Origin: Polytrichum commune
Lineage: Eukaryota; Streptophyta; Polytrichopsida; Polytrichales; Polytrichaceae
Reading direction: 5' to 3'
Assembly: GCA_950295325.1 (NCBI GenBank)
Contig: OX485805.1
Span: forward strand, 34,769,501-34,833,500
Length of the DNA: 64,000 bases
Under the pieces are notes generated by a model. The model saw only the letters and a program-made list of their open reading frames with translations. It was not told the DNA's origin and made no database searches. How positions within the stretch are numbered: the stretch's first letter is position 1; each line of letters opens with the position of its first letter. The translations under genes and the position numbers were made by a program. Below, piece after piece: positions 13,259 to 25,273 of this stretch.

Positions 13259-13302
13259 GGCAAAAAAAAAACAAAAAAAAACAAAAACAAACAAACAAAC
13301 AA
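13259..13302. repeat. A-rich low-complexity tract
   Basis: Runs of A broken by single C residues pass into an (AAAC)n-like microsatellite. Confidence 0.8.
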
Positions 13303-14135
13303 TAAGATTCAACTTCTCAAAAATGTTCACTTATGCAGACACAAGCACACCAAGAGTCCACCACACAATTGCTATCATCCAAAAATCATCAAATTCATAT
13401 TCTTCCTCATCATCTTCATAAACCCCACATTGATTGCCATGGCTGCCCAAATGCATCCCTCTTACATCCAAAGCTTCTATGTCTTCACTTAACCCAAAAT
13501 CAGTACCATCCAGTTGCCCACCCACTAGAGCACCTAACCAATCTTCATATTCTCCAAAGTTTGTAGATTCATAATTGTATCATTCTCCCCACCACCCTCT
13601 ATATAATCTTCTTGATCCGCTTCATGTGGGGGTCTTGTACAAAATGTTTCTCGACTTCTTGGATTATATGATTGTACCATAATTTGCCCAATCATACCAT
13701 AAGCTTTGTGTATGTGTGCACCTTTGGGAGATTATATGTGTCCCATGTATGAAATCATCAATTTCAACATTACGATGTTGCACTTTGTATAAATCCACAA
13801 TGTCACACGCTACACTAATTCTCGATTATTATGCATCCATGTTAACACTACAAAACTTTGTAATATCAAGTGCACTTTAGTTGCCACAAGTGTGATGCTA
13901 TGGAGTTTAGAATACATAGCCAAGAACATATAAGATGAATCGACAACAAACTTACAGGGGTTCCAATTTTTTTATGTTGGATGGATGAGATATACACTCA
14001 TATACGATGATGCCCTCACTCCATTGATTGGGGCCTCATGGGATGTCACATGGAAATTCCATTTGAACATGGAAAACGTGATTCAATATCCAAAAAGTCC
14101 ACAAAAACGGCCCTTACTTAGAGGTAGCTAGGGAA

Positions 14136-14235
14136 CAGTGTCCGGGAGGTTTTTGGGCATAACCGGTCCAGATCCTAGTACTTCCAAGTCCGACCAATTA
14201 CATGTTGACATCTGTCAGTTTTTTTCTTTATACAC
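14136..14235 (+). repeat. ~95-bp dispersed repeat, copy 2
   Basis: It begins CAGTGTCCGGGAGGTTTTTG, followed by GGGCATAACCGGTCCAGATC and CAATTACATGTTGACATCTG. It is collinear with the copies at 12904 and 17868. Confidence 0.75.
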
Positions 14236-14327
14236 CTAAGGTATAATTTATGGACTCTTCTAAAATTATCAATCATTTTCCTAACGTCATGAACTTCAAC
14301 CGGTTCATCCATAACTACACTGATCAT

Positions 14328-14526
14328 CCCAATTAGTGTGTGTTACTATTTGGAGTTATGCAATGCAATAACGTCTTACTCGTGAGTTCGATTTCTTACT
14401 AACGAAAGTTCTATAAATTGTTCAGACATTATCGACATAAACGACTATCCTTGGTACTTAATTACTGTCTCAATAAATAGTTATTGTACTGCACAACTCC
14501 GAATAGTAACACACACACTAATTGGG
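14328..14526. mobile_element. MITE-like element with ~46-bp terminal inverted repeats
   Basis: The 199-bp segment begins CCCAATTAGTGTGTGTTACT and ends with a near-perfect reverse complement (AGTAACACACACACTAATTG GG, one extra CA unit). The arms continue inward through GGAGTTATGCAATGCAATAAC and its counterpart. I see no clear target duplication and no coding capacity. Confidence 0.7.
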
Positions 14527-17500
14527 ATAAATATTCAGTGTAGCGGCTAATCCTCCACATTCATTGGCTAGGAAATCCCCAAGTTGGTGTGCATCAAAGC
14601 TAAGCTTCAAAAGAAGAAAAACTCCGGTCTCCGGGGAGGCCGGAGTGAATAGAGTATATGTTCGTAAAACATCCTTAGCCACGCCCTAGGGCAATGGCGT
14701 TAGAAGCTTCATTATAGTGTGCCCACCTCACGATGTTGTTGAGGCGTCGACAAGTAAAGTGGAGTCGTGTGTAGTACTATCAATTGTGCTCACACTTGCC
14801 GAATATCAAAGGAGTCACCTCGGAGGGGAGGTCGTGATTTGCATGACATGAAGCCCCTCTCACTTCTTCATCATCTCCACGACATGTGAGCCTTCCCACA
14901 CACACATCAAAGCTCGTCCTTCCCCTCCCTCCCTCACGGCCGGCCGCCCGGCCTCCCCTTTTTGTCTCTTCCACCATCACTCACCGGGCCGCCGGTTGGG
15001 CCTACTTAGGTCCTATAACATAACGTAGACGTGCCTAATTCGGTTACTTGTCTTGATCGGACACCTAAGGTAAAGAGCGTGCTAAACCCAACACTCTACC
15101 CCACAACCAACACTTAGAAACGTCTCCCAATCGCTAACACTCTATTATCTTGAACCGTTCTCCATTGTGTAGGAGTGTCCAGGTCCATGGAGTGATGGTT
15201 TTTGGTGCCATTAGCGGCGCCGCCTCGTTACGGACTCCACTATTTTCATGTAGGGTTTAGGTAACGGGTTCCGCTCTATCTCGGCTTGGTTCGAGCTGGG
15301 TTTAGGGTGGCTTGTCAAAGACTATTCTAGCCATTCTATACATGAGGGGACCGGTTCTAGCCATTTTATTCACAAAGCCAAGGAGGTAGGCCCACAAAGC
15401 ATAAAGGGGGTCGGTTCCCGGGATGCAAGGTGAAGATTTTGCAAGCGAACCGGGTGATTTCATGGAGGTGGCCATGCGGCTTTGATATAGCTTGGGTCTA
15501 GTACCCAATTGCATTGTGTTGGTTCTAGGCAATGAAGGTGGGGTTCCTCGTCGTATGCACGGGGCCTATGGATTGGTTTAAGGAAGCTAGTGCTTTTGAC
15601 TTTGAATATTCAACTGAGGCTACATTTTTTCCCCTTTATAACTATGTTGAGCCCAAAGACTACTATGATTTTTTTTAATATTAGCCACATAGCCATATGC
15701 ATGTGCAATAGCTCAAATTGTTGGTTCAAGTTCCCTCTACCTTCTATGAGAATCGGGTCTAGCTTTTTTGCTTGACCCAACTCTCAACACAAGTCCCAAG
15801 CAACACCTCCAAAAAGTGTCGCCATGTAGGCATCCATGTCATACTTGGGACTTGGGACCCCGTGTGAAGTGGTAAGTCCCAATTTCCATGCTCTCAACAG
15901 TTGAGATTGCACATATTGACCTCAAGTGACTTGGGACTTAGGATTTGAGCCCACGTGTGAACCGGCCCCAAGCCTAGTAGTCAACATTGTTGGGGGACTC
16001 ATATGACCATTCAATGAGCATGAGAATCTTCACTTTGATAATTAATAAAATATTCATATGAGATATGTTGCAACCTCGACTTGAATTTGCTGACCATCGT
16101 GTATTAATATACTAGGAGAAATGGGCTAGTTGGAAGAAAAATACCATTTAAGACCCATCTACCTTAATGTAGGGTGGGTTTACACTAGAGTCCTTGAATC
16201 CAAATAATCGTTGAAAGTGAGAATCACATTGGTCAAGAGCAATGTTTTAGTCTCCATGACATAAAATTGATTCAAAAGCCTAGGAAGAAGTCAAAAGGCT
16301 TAAGGGACGAACAATAGTGCATCAAGATAATGCTAAAAATCCATTCTCTAGAGTAATCAAGGCCAATAACAACATGATGGTCCAATTGGAAGAAAGACCT
16401 AAGATTGTCTAGTACTACCTTTTGAAATAACGAAGGAAACATATCTCTAATGAAGTGGTAGAGGGGACATTCCAACACAAAGTGTGCTCCACAACTTTAC
16501 ACCATAGCACGAGTTCAAAGCATGATAAAATAATGAATTGGTGCTAGTGTGGCACAACTTTCCCGCCAAACCTTGGCAGTCTTGACTCAAAGAAAATACT
16601 CCTCAATCTTGTCCAAAATAGGCATATTTTAAACTCCTTTGTTGGAATGGCTAGCACAAAAAAGCATGCCCCTAAATGGTTATTCTCAAAAGGTTGTCTT
16701 TGTCATGTCCACCGGCTTTATTTTATTTTGTTGCTTTCCAATGCTTGTTCAATATGTGATGTAACGGTGCATGGACCTATCACCAATGATGAAGTCTATC
16801 ACAAAACGCTTTTGATTGTGCATTCCGTCAATTCAAAATCATTGTCACGGATGATTTTAAAGAAAGTTTGTCGAATTTATACTTAGAAAAGATGTCATGC
16901 ATGCCAAGTGATTTAAGCATGTTCCACCAATGCATCTAGATCAATGTCCATGACCATCCCATTATCATATGCTTATATGAAAAGAAAAACCATTGTTGGG
17001 CAGTTAAACATGAATTTGATCATGTTGATCCTATCTTGCTCAAGAGTCCCTTTGGTGTAAAGTGAGCTTTACTATCTATTTTGAGGTAGATGGGTTCTTG
17101 TTGTAAAAATAATATTCCTATCAATTAAACTTACTACATGGGTTTGGGGGGGGGGGGTAACGGGTTCTTGTTTATTGTTGAGTTTTCTCTTACACAACAC
17201 ATGGCTATCTGGTGGATAGTTTTTTTTTTCGATTAGTGAGGTAGGGTATATGTAAGTTTCGAGGAGTTGTATATAATGGAGTTGTGTACTTGACCGTGTT
17301 GGCGCCCAACACAAAGAGTTCAACTGGACTATTAAATAGAGTTTACATAGGGGACCCAACATAATATGCTTTGTTTCACGAGTTGTTTAGTCTTGTGAGA
17401 AGTCAAGGGATTCTCTTCTTGTTATTTTGTTTCAAGTGACATCACCATATTAATTAGTTACATGATTTCATTTAAGAACTTGTTAACATTCAAGGTCTCC

Positions 17501-17867
17501 ATTATTTCATATAAGGTATGCGGCCTCGTTATGGGCACTTCCAATGCCACACATAATTTTTGGTTGTTGAGTCATACTTGCTATTGTTACATGTTGTTAG
17601 CAATGGCAATCACCGAAATTACTTCTCAACCCTAAAGTACTAGGTTCACAAGGTGTGTTCACCCACTCTTAACATCTATGAGTGCCGGACATAATGGTTC
17701 TGAAGCAAAGACCCCTTCATTGATGGCATGAGTAAAGGAAGGGTGCACGTACTTCACTAAAAAGAGGAACCAAATGAGAGAGGAGAATAAATAAATAAAA
17801 ACGCAATAAGTGGACATTGCATTGCATGTAAGATGTCCTTAACAAAGCCCACGCAGTAAGTTAGGGA
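14527..17867. other. Intergenic DNA, no supported gene
   Basis: Less AT-rich near 14,800-15,550. A minus-strand open frame at 15302-15532 is not recognisable. The segment 15,790-15,967 is rich in variants of CTTGGGACTT and ends CGTGTGAACCGGCCCC, resembling the right end of the element at 47310. Confidence 0.4.
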
Positions 17868-17966
17868 CAGTGTCCGGGGGGATTGTTGGGCATAATCGGT
17901 CAAAATCCCACTTTTTCCAAGCCCAACGGTTTACATGCTGTGATCATTCGGTTTTCCTTTAATAAA
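17868..17966 (+). repeat. ~95-bp dispersed repeat, copy 3
   Basis: It begins CAGTGTCCGGGGGGATTGTT, followed by GGGCATAATCGGTCAAAATC, and is collinear with the copies at 12904 and 14136. Confidence 0.7.
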
Positions 17967-19608
17967 ATTTGAGGCATATAATAAACATTCCTCTAGAATA
18001 TACAATACATGATATGAATGCCTTGCAAAACTGCGACCTGACATTGTACACATACACGGTGCAACATATGAACAAAATGAACCCTTGACACCCACACCGG
18101 ACCTAACCATACAAATCATAGAATTCACCTTCACACACGACACGTTTATTAAACCAACAATACAAACAAAAGAAGTCAAATACAACCCACTAGTAGACGC
18201 AATAAAAGCACAAGGCTTACTGGAAAATGAGACCCCTTACAACTATCACTGCATGAGTAAGAGGCACAATACACACAAGAAGTATAGAACTCCTTGAAAA
18301 ACTACAAATGCCAATGGCACTAATAAAAAGAACCATGAAAAATATTCACCAAATTGCTATTCAATATCTAACATACCTAGTACTTAGTAAGAGGAAACTC
18401 GATAACAAACAAGAACCCATACTCCCCCAAAAGGATACTAGGTGACACAACCCCTACATACAAGGGCCCACCTACCGTAAGGTAGGCAGTAAACCCTATA
18501 TGCACTAGTGGGACTCTTGAGCATGATAGGGCCAACATGCTCAAATTCACACCGGATGGACTGATGTTTAAATTTCTTTCTTCTAGAATGATCTGTAATT
18601 TTTTTGGAAGTCTTGAACTCCAACCAATCAACATTTAAGTATATTTGGACAAACCACTTATTCAAGAAATAATAAGGCATGTGTACTTGTGGAGATCAAA
18701 ATATCAAATGACAACAACAAAAGCAACAATACAGCAACCACAACTTCAATTGTTTGTATCCCATGTTCATCAACCACCATATTCTTCGTAGTTTTTGCAA
18801 TCTAGTGTACATCATATTGGTGGTTGGAGTTGTCCAAGATTCATACATAAATCCAAATCTACTTAAATCCTAGTTGACCAATTATTTCTTAAACTCGAAT
18901 AGTACATATGTACACGCATATGTAACTAGTATTCCGTTCTCCCCATCCATTGGTAGGTACTAACTTAAGTCATATCTAACATACATATCCAACACCTACT
19001 AGATCCCTACAACAAATCCCAACCAAATTATCGTATTCACATATCAACCCCTTAATGCAATAGAGGCCCGAAATTTCCAACCAAATTTCATAAAGTTCAA
19101 AGAAATCCCCTAAGAAGATCAACTATGATTAGTTTGCAAGGAACTTTTAAGTCTTTCGTATGCACGTTGATCTATAAGTTCTCTTATTTGCAAACTATGA
19201 GCAAGCTTTCTCTTGTGGGACCAATCGATCGGTAATTACTTACCGATGATTAAGAGCTTAGACTTAGTCCAATCTTACTTAAATATTAGTTACAAGTTTC
19301 ATTTTGCATCATCCCACTAAACCCTAAACACCCCATATAGAGGAGTTCAAACTTCTACAACAATCAATTACCCCTCAACAAACTCACTTCCATGTGAATT
19401 CTAAAGACTTTCATAACAAGCTTCATTGGCTTGTAGTTGTTATGTGTGATCTTCATGGCCAAGGGTATTGCTTGCTCCAATCGATGTTTAGGGGTGTTGA
19501 TACTCTCTACTTCTTCAACAAAATGTGGACCTCCTTATAAGTTTAACCTCATCATTGTAGAATTTTAAACATTTTAACCTTACCAAAGAATGTTGGGTTG
19601 GCCTTCTA
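17967..19608. other. AT-rich intergenic DNA
   Basis: No gene, RNA or clear repeat is supported. Confidence 0.4.
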
Positions 19609-19789
19609 TAACAATATTAAGCAGTGTGTGTGTTCGTTCACGTGGGCCTTGAGAATATAACCATGGGACACCCCAATCTAGTTGCAAGGAGACTCAAATT
19701 AAGTTTGAATATGCACTAGGTTGGAGCATCCCATGGTTGTACTCTCAAGGCCCACATGAACAAACGCATATTACTATTTAACAATGTTA
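19609..19789. mobile_element. Foldback MITE, TAACATTATT family, copy 2 (inverted)
   Basis: The 181-bp near-palindrome has ends TAACAATATTAAGCAG and AACAATGTTA. The centre around 19,680-19,725 is the reverse complement of the centre of the copy at 8742-8916, so the two insertions have opposite orientation. Confidence 0.75.
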
Positions 19790-20239
19790 CGTCGAAGGCA
19801 TTTGGGGGCTAATATTATAAGAAGTGATATTTGCAACAACTAGGACAATAGAGTTATTTGTAGAGTCCCTCAAAGAGGGAGGAAACCGTGGGTTTAATCA
19901 TCCTTCTTTGAGAAAACTTTCTATTAAGAGCTCATTAGCTCATTGTGTGTCATAGCCTATTTTGAAAGTCGGGGGAAACTTTCAAGATCTCCTCTTTCCA
20001 CCTCTCACTTTAGGTCTTTGTAGGATCTAAAATAGGGTATGCACATGGGGCCCGTTGTCCTAAATCCCATATCAGCTGATGCAAGACCAGCTTGGCCCAC
20101 CCATCCTTGTAGACAAGCTAGAAAGCTAGTTCTGAACGTCATGACAACAAACTCTTTATGTATAGTAACTTAAGCATTAGGAAAACCTGGGCGACTTTAT
20201 ATCAATCCTCATAAACTCAAGATTTGGGACTAAACCCCA

Positions 20240-20376
20240 TAACATTATTCAAATCCATGACAATGTTTTGTGAGACTGACAATATTATATGGAATATTCT
20301 CATATTCATATTACAATTGGGGAATATCCAAAATTGCCAATCCCACAAAACATTGTTATGGATCTGAATAATGTTA
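20240..20376. mobile_element. Small foldback MITE, TAACATTATT family
   Basis: 137 bp. The left arm starts TAACATTATTCAAATCCATG and continues into CAATGTTTTGTG. The right arm is its reverse complement with few mismatches (CACAAAACATTG through GAATAATGTTA). The arms cover nearly the whole element. Confidence 0.75.
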
Positions 20377-20572
20377 TATATGCCATGGTTTCATCTACAA
20401 ACATCTATAATGAATGATGATGAAATGAAGGCTCCTTTAGTTACTATGAATGGGTTTGGGGGGGGGGAACAAGATTTAAAAAATGGAAAGGCCTATAGAC
20501 CCCTAGAGAGTAGTGTACATAGGTAGTAGGCTAACTTAAACATGATTGGAAACTTGAATACAAGGGAGGGAA

Positions 20573-20790
20573 TTGGGCTTACGAACTGAACTTACTAGTG
20601 AGTCGAGAGGCGTGCCCGGGAGAGCACAATTAGTGAGAGAGCCAGGCCGTCGTCGTCTTTGGGGTACACGAGAAGACCTGGTGCTCAAGACCCGGGGTCT
20701 TGGGGCGCTGCAGCCCTGTGATGAGCGAAGTCCACCCGCGGGGGGGGGTCTTGGGCCCTGATGAGGCGAGACCCTAAAGCTGGGCCCCAA
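20573..20790. other. GC-rich island
   Basis: A sharply GC-rich patch in AT-rich DNA with repeated GGTCTTGGG-type words (for example GACCCGGGGTCTTGGGG). Similar words recur at 23,670-23,830 just upstream of the PTM-like gene. Both strands are open here, but no protein family is recognised. Confidence 0.4.
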
Positions 20791-21051
20791 CATTTTTAAA
20801 TCCTCTTCTGCCAGAAAGTGCCATGTAGTGTGTAGGGTGGTGATTTAAAAATAGAAAGCACAATATATCCTTACTCATCAGTGACTCACCAAATCTCAGT
20901 AGGGAGAATTAATGGCCATTTGTCAGAAGGTCAACTATAGGGGGTGAAAATGCATGCTTTTTGGTCCCTTAGACGTCATTCATTACAACTTGGATTGTCA
21001 CTTTGGTTGGTTGGTTATTACAAATTTATGTTAGGTCTCCTCCACTAACAA

Positions 21052-21301
21052 CACCATGCCCACACTAGGATTGGTGATTGGCCCACTTCAATGACAAAGT
21101 TTCCATTTTCATGGGAGTTCTTGTCTTGTCAACACAACTGCAATGAAATTGTCATACATTGCATCTAATGATGTTAGTGTGAGTAGGATGAAAAATTATG
21201 GTATTGTTAACAATTGATTTCAGAAAGAGATGCACTTTTGTATCAAGAGAGACTCCTCCTACTGCAAGTGACCAAGAACTGGCCCTAGTGTGGGCATGGT
21301 G
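21052..21301. mobile_element. MITE-like element with CACCATGCCCACACTAG ends
   Basis: A 250-bp segment bounded by CACCATGCCCACACTAG and its exact reverse complement CTAGTGTGGGCATGGTG. The interior is AT-rich and non-coding. The ends resemble those of the element at 23317-23483. Confidence 0.65.
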
Positions 21302-22061
21302 TAAGAAACAAACTTTTGACATTCACTTCACCCTGTAACTCTCTATGTAGATGCATTGGCCCTTTTTTTTCTTGTTGGAAGGGGGCATAGGGGTTCTTAT
21401 ATGTGGAATGCACTAGGAATGATGCATATAAAGACATTGAAGATGTCAATATATTTTGTATAGTAGGAGGGCTCTCCTAGAGGACATTCCTAAATTTGAG
21501 GGTTATGGAACGAGAATGGGATCATTGCACTATATTTTTTTTTTTATTAATTGTCAACAATTCTATTTTGTCTTGCTCAATACTAATTGTAAACCGTCCG
21601 TGTAGTGTTAACAACACTAAATGCAAATCTAACGTTATTTGTCATTCCTTGTAAAGAAATCGGGCATTGTGGATTTACAACGTTGCAATCACTATCCCTT
21701 GCCAAGTGGTTTCTCATCCAAATTCCAATCATCCATGACAATGTTTTAGTACATAATTGTTAGGATGCAAAATGTACCAAAGTTTGTTTCAATGAATAGC
21801 ATGGATTTCACCTAACTTTTAATTGTCCATGCCAACACCCGTCAACTCACTCATAAGAAGTGTCATTATAAAAGTTACCACAATGACATAAAATACCATA
21901 CGACACTAAATACAATATTTACTATAGTTTCAATGGCCCAAATGTTTAGAAGGACTTACATACAACCCTCTCGTTGTTGAAAAGAACCACCCTTTTGACT
22001 TACACGTCCAATTGTAACAAACACAAGTTTTGTTTCTTCAAGTGGTGCATCAAGGGTGACA

Positions 22062-22236
22062 TAACATTATTCAACTGCTATCAACTGTTTCATTCTAACA
22101 ATACCAATGATAGTGCTTAACCCAAGATTACCATGTCAAAATTGATGGTAAGAGAGAACAAGTAGGGTATAGTTTCAAATAATAGACGACTTATTCTTGG
22201 CCCCACCAAGCATGCGATGACAATTGAATAATGTTA
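22062..22236. mobile_element. Probable MITE, TAACATTATT family, short arms
   Basis: It begins TAACATTATTCAACTG and ends CAATTGAATAATGTTA. The arms are about 16 bp with one mismatch, and the interior is not palindromic. It shares its terminus with three other elements in the window. Confidence 0.55.
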
Positions 22237-22795
22237 TGAAAGTAAGAGACACAAAATGCACCAATTTCATTGCATTGTACAATGTAATCCACCGATGCAA
22301 ATGCATTTCACATCTAGTAAGACACCCCCCTCCAAAAAAGAAAGTACCATACTGAAAGGTAGACACTAAATCATAACCCCAAATTTGGATCCCCTTGCAT
22401 AAACTAATCAACATGACGTTGTTTTTTCTTTCTCTTGCGCTCTCATTCTCAATAGTTGGGGACTCACGTACATGTGAAACTGCCGCACTCAAGCCATTAT
22501 ATATCTACATTTAAGTTATGGAAGGACTTCCCATTCATTTTCGATTTGGATTGACTGTGACACCTATCACCTTGTAATTAGGGTTTGCAAGGGGAGGGGG
22601 AGACATACAAACGTCCCTCTCCTCCATCCACTATGAAAACTTGAACCCCTATAAGTTTGTGACCAATTCATCTCAAATGACTTAATTCGGGACCTTTGAA
22701 ACTAAATTCAATGTTAAACCAACTATCTATGTATGTACAATAATGTATGAGTTGCATATTATTTTAGGGTTTTTTAAAATGTTGGATGAATGAGA

Positions 22796-22798
<3 letters not shown>

Positions 22799-22836
<38 letters not shown>
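22799..22836. repeat. (TC)n microsatellite
   Basis: An uninterrupted CT/TC dinucleotide run of about 19 units. Confidence 0.95.
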
Positions 22837-22838
<2 letters not shown>

Positions 22839-23316
22839 GGTTTGCACGACCAAGATACATTATCAAATGTCAAATCACAATCCTCTCAAACTGCATTAGA
22901 GTAGACACACCCATTTACCCCCCCCCCCATTTTGATATATAGAGTCCCCTCAAGTCGTGAAGTTCCACACATGTAACCATCATCTTGTAACGTGATGGAA
23001 AAAGCGGTAAAGTTTCACACACGCCGCCTTCACATCTGACATGATGAGATAACCAAGTTAAGAGGGCATTGATTTGGGTTTATGGAAAAAAAAAACACTA
23101 ATTATACTCAAGTTTCTTTTTTCTCCCAGTTATCGGAAATAGGTCGACCTATATTATGAATATGGGTTGGGAGACACTCTTATCTTTGAGAATTTACAAC
23201 AAATTGAAAAATTGAAAAATAAATTGCGGTTGTTTTGTTAAACGCCGCGATATCAATTTCTAAACATGTGAAGAATCACCCCAACATCACACTTGTATGA
23301 CACTTATGTGAAACTG

Positions 23317-23483
23317 CTTAATAATCCACCCACACTTATTGGTACGTGCCACCAATGAACGATTCCTACCAGCACTTGTTACACCCAGTGGCTCTCACTG
23401 GCTAAAATAACTCTAAAAGTGGCCCTTGCTGGTAGGTGCTCTTCGCTGCTTGCCCAGACCAGTAAGTGTGGGCATGCTATAAG
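23317..23483. mobile_element. MITE-like inverted-repeat element upstream of the PTM-like gene
   Basis: A 167-bp segment. The left end CTTAATAATCCACCCACACT pairs with the right end AGTGTGGGCATGCTATAAG. Inner arms also pair (CTACCAGCAC with GCTGGTAGGTGC). It lies about 1.8 kb before the start codon of the DDT-PHD gene. Confidence 0.6.
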
Positions 23484-25273
23484 TTAACGGAAACAAGTTT
23501 GTCTACTCTACTCGTTTTCCGTGCAATTGAATTATGAGTCCCCAGCATTGAGAGGAATTAATGCTGATCTCCAATAAAATGTGGGTCAAATATATCTGAA
23601 AAGCGTCAACATTCCCTCAAACTATTGAAGATTCAATGTTAAAAAAACAGCAATAATTAGTAAAAAGTACTGGCGCCCGCGGGAGGAAGTCCTAGCGGGC
23701 AAGACCCTATGGGCGGGAGTCTCCGCGGGATGGAGTCGGGTCTTGGCCACCAAGACCGGGAGTGTCTTGGAATCCATGCCAAGGAAGACTGGGGGTCTTG
23801 GGGCCGGGAAGCCCTCTCTTCGTTGCCCCGAGTCTCTCAGAGAGCTTCGCTTCTTCTTCCGGTTTCGCGCTTGCGAGTAGTGCGCGCGCGAGGAGCTTCC
23901 GCCTTCGCACCGCGGTCGCATCGGAGCCCGCCGTGACGCATTGCGACTTCCACAACTTCCTTTAGTTCACGCCAACTTGCCAGAGGCCAAAAAAACGCGC
24001 GGAAATCTGTCCAGGGTTGCGGTTCCTGAGGCGCACCCACTCTTTCTCGAGGTTCGCGGCCACAATGCGCTCGTAGGGGAGTTTTCTATGTGCGGCTGCG
24101 GCTGTTGCGGCGAGTAATTGTTGCGGGAGGAGTTCCAGAAGCAGAGGGAGCGCACGGGGACGGGGATCCAATGCTTGGTGGTTTGAGTGTAGGGCAAACC
24201 CTGGGGATTTGTTTTGAGGTTAGAGTTTGATTTGCGGCAGCGAGGAGTTTGATTGCGGCAGTGGAGGTTACAGGATGCGATGGAGGAGCAGGAACAGGAT
24301 GCGGAGAATCGTGTATGGAAGGCATTATTATGTGACTGTACAGTTTGACATGTAGGGCATGGGGATGCTCTTTATCAGCATGTAGAAACCCTACTTACCG
24401 CTATGAGCCGTCAAGCTGCGGCGATCATGGAGCTTTTTGAGCTTTGCGTGTAAAGCAGCAGGAGGGGAGAGAGGAGGGCAGGAGAAGCAAAGGGTAGTAA
24501 ATTGTAACTTTGGAAACTGGGAAGTGTAGGCGAGAAGCTTGAAGGGATTTTATTAGTTTGACTCTCGACCGTGCGCAGTTGTGGTATGGCAGCGGATTCT
24601 TATTAGGCGATGATGTGATGCTTTCTGGCATGGATTTTTGTGTGTATGGCGGAACCATCCATGTTATGTGTGACTAAATTGCCGACGATACGGGGGGAGC
24701 TTTGTTGTGGAGGGCTGAGAGGTAGAACCGAGTCAGCATGTAGTGTGGAAGCTGGTTGACATCATCTTAGGATTTGCTGTCGAGGCATGATGATGAGATG
24801 GTGAGGTGTGAAGAAGGTGGGGCTCAAGCAGTTTCGAGGTGGAGGAAGGTGGAGGAAGGTTAGGTGGAGGTGGAGAGGTGAAGAAGCAGCGGTTTATGTA
24901 TGTTCAAGTTGGAGGGTTTAAGGTGGAGAAAACAAGTATTTGGATATGGCAGTCTAGGTGATATAAGTTGCTGACTACCAGGAAGCAGCGCCAATGTGGA
25001 AATTCTCCTTCTACGATGTGCTCAATAGATGGAAGTTACGGTGCCGAATTAAGGTCGAGACGTAGTTTTTGTGTGAGGAAGACGTGGTCAAGAAACATAC
25101 GTGGGGTACATTGTGCAAAATCCATCCACTAGTATATGGACCTCAAATTCCAGAGGCCGTCGATGATCTTTGCAAGAGGACTCGAGCACATTCATTCTGT
25201 GAAGGTCTAGGGTAAAAAAGTTGGGTACCTATATTGTCATCACGACTGCAAAATTTCGATACATACATACAGG
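23484..25273 (+). promoter_or_regulatory. Upstream and 5' UTR region of the PTM-like gene
   Basis: GC content rises strongly from about 23,670 to 24,320, as expected near a transcription start. A short open frame from ATG 24279 (MEEQEQD, acidic) ends within 25 codons. ACATACATACAG just before the start codon at 25274 looks like a splice acceptor, so a 5'-UTR intron is possible. No TATA box is obvious. Confidence 0.35.

Noticed and set aside
15302-15532. Minus-strand 76-codon open frame
   Set aside because: No recognisable motif and no splice partner; the region is otherwise repeat-like.
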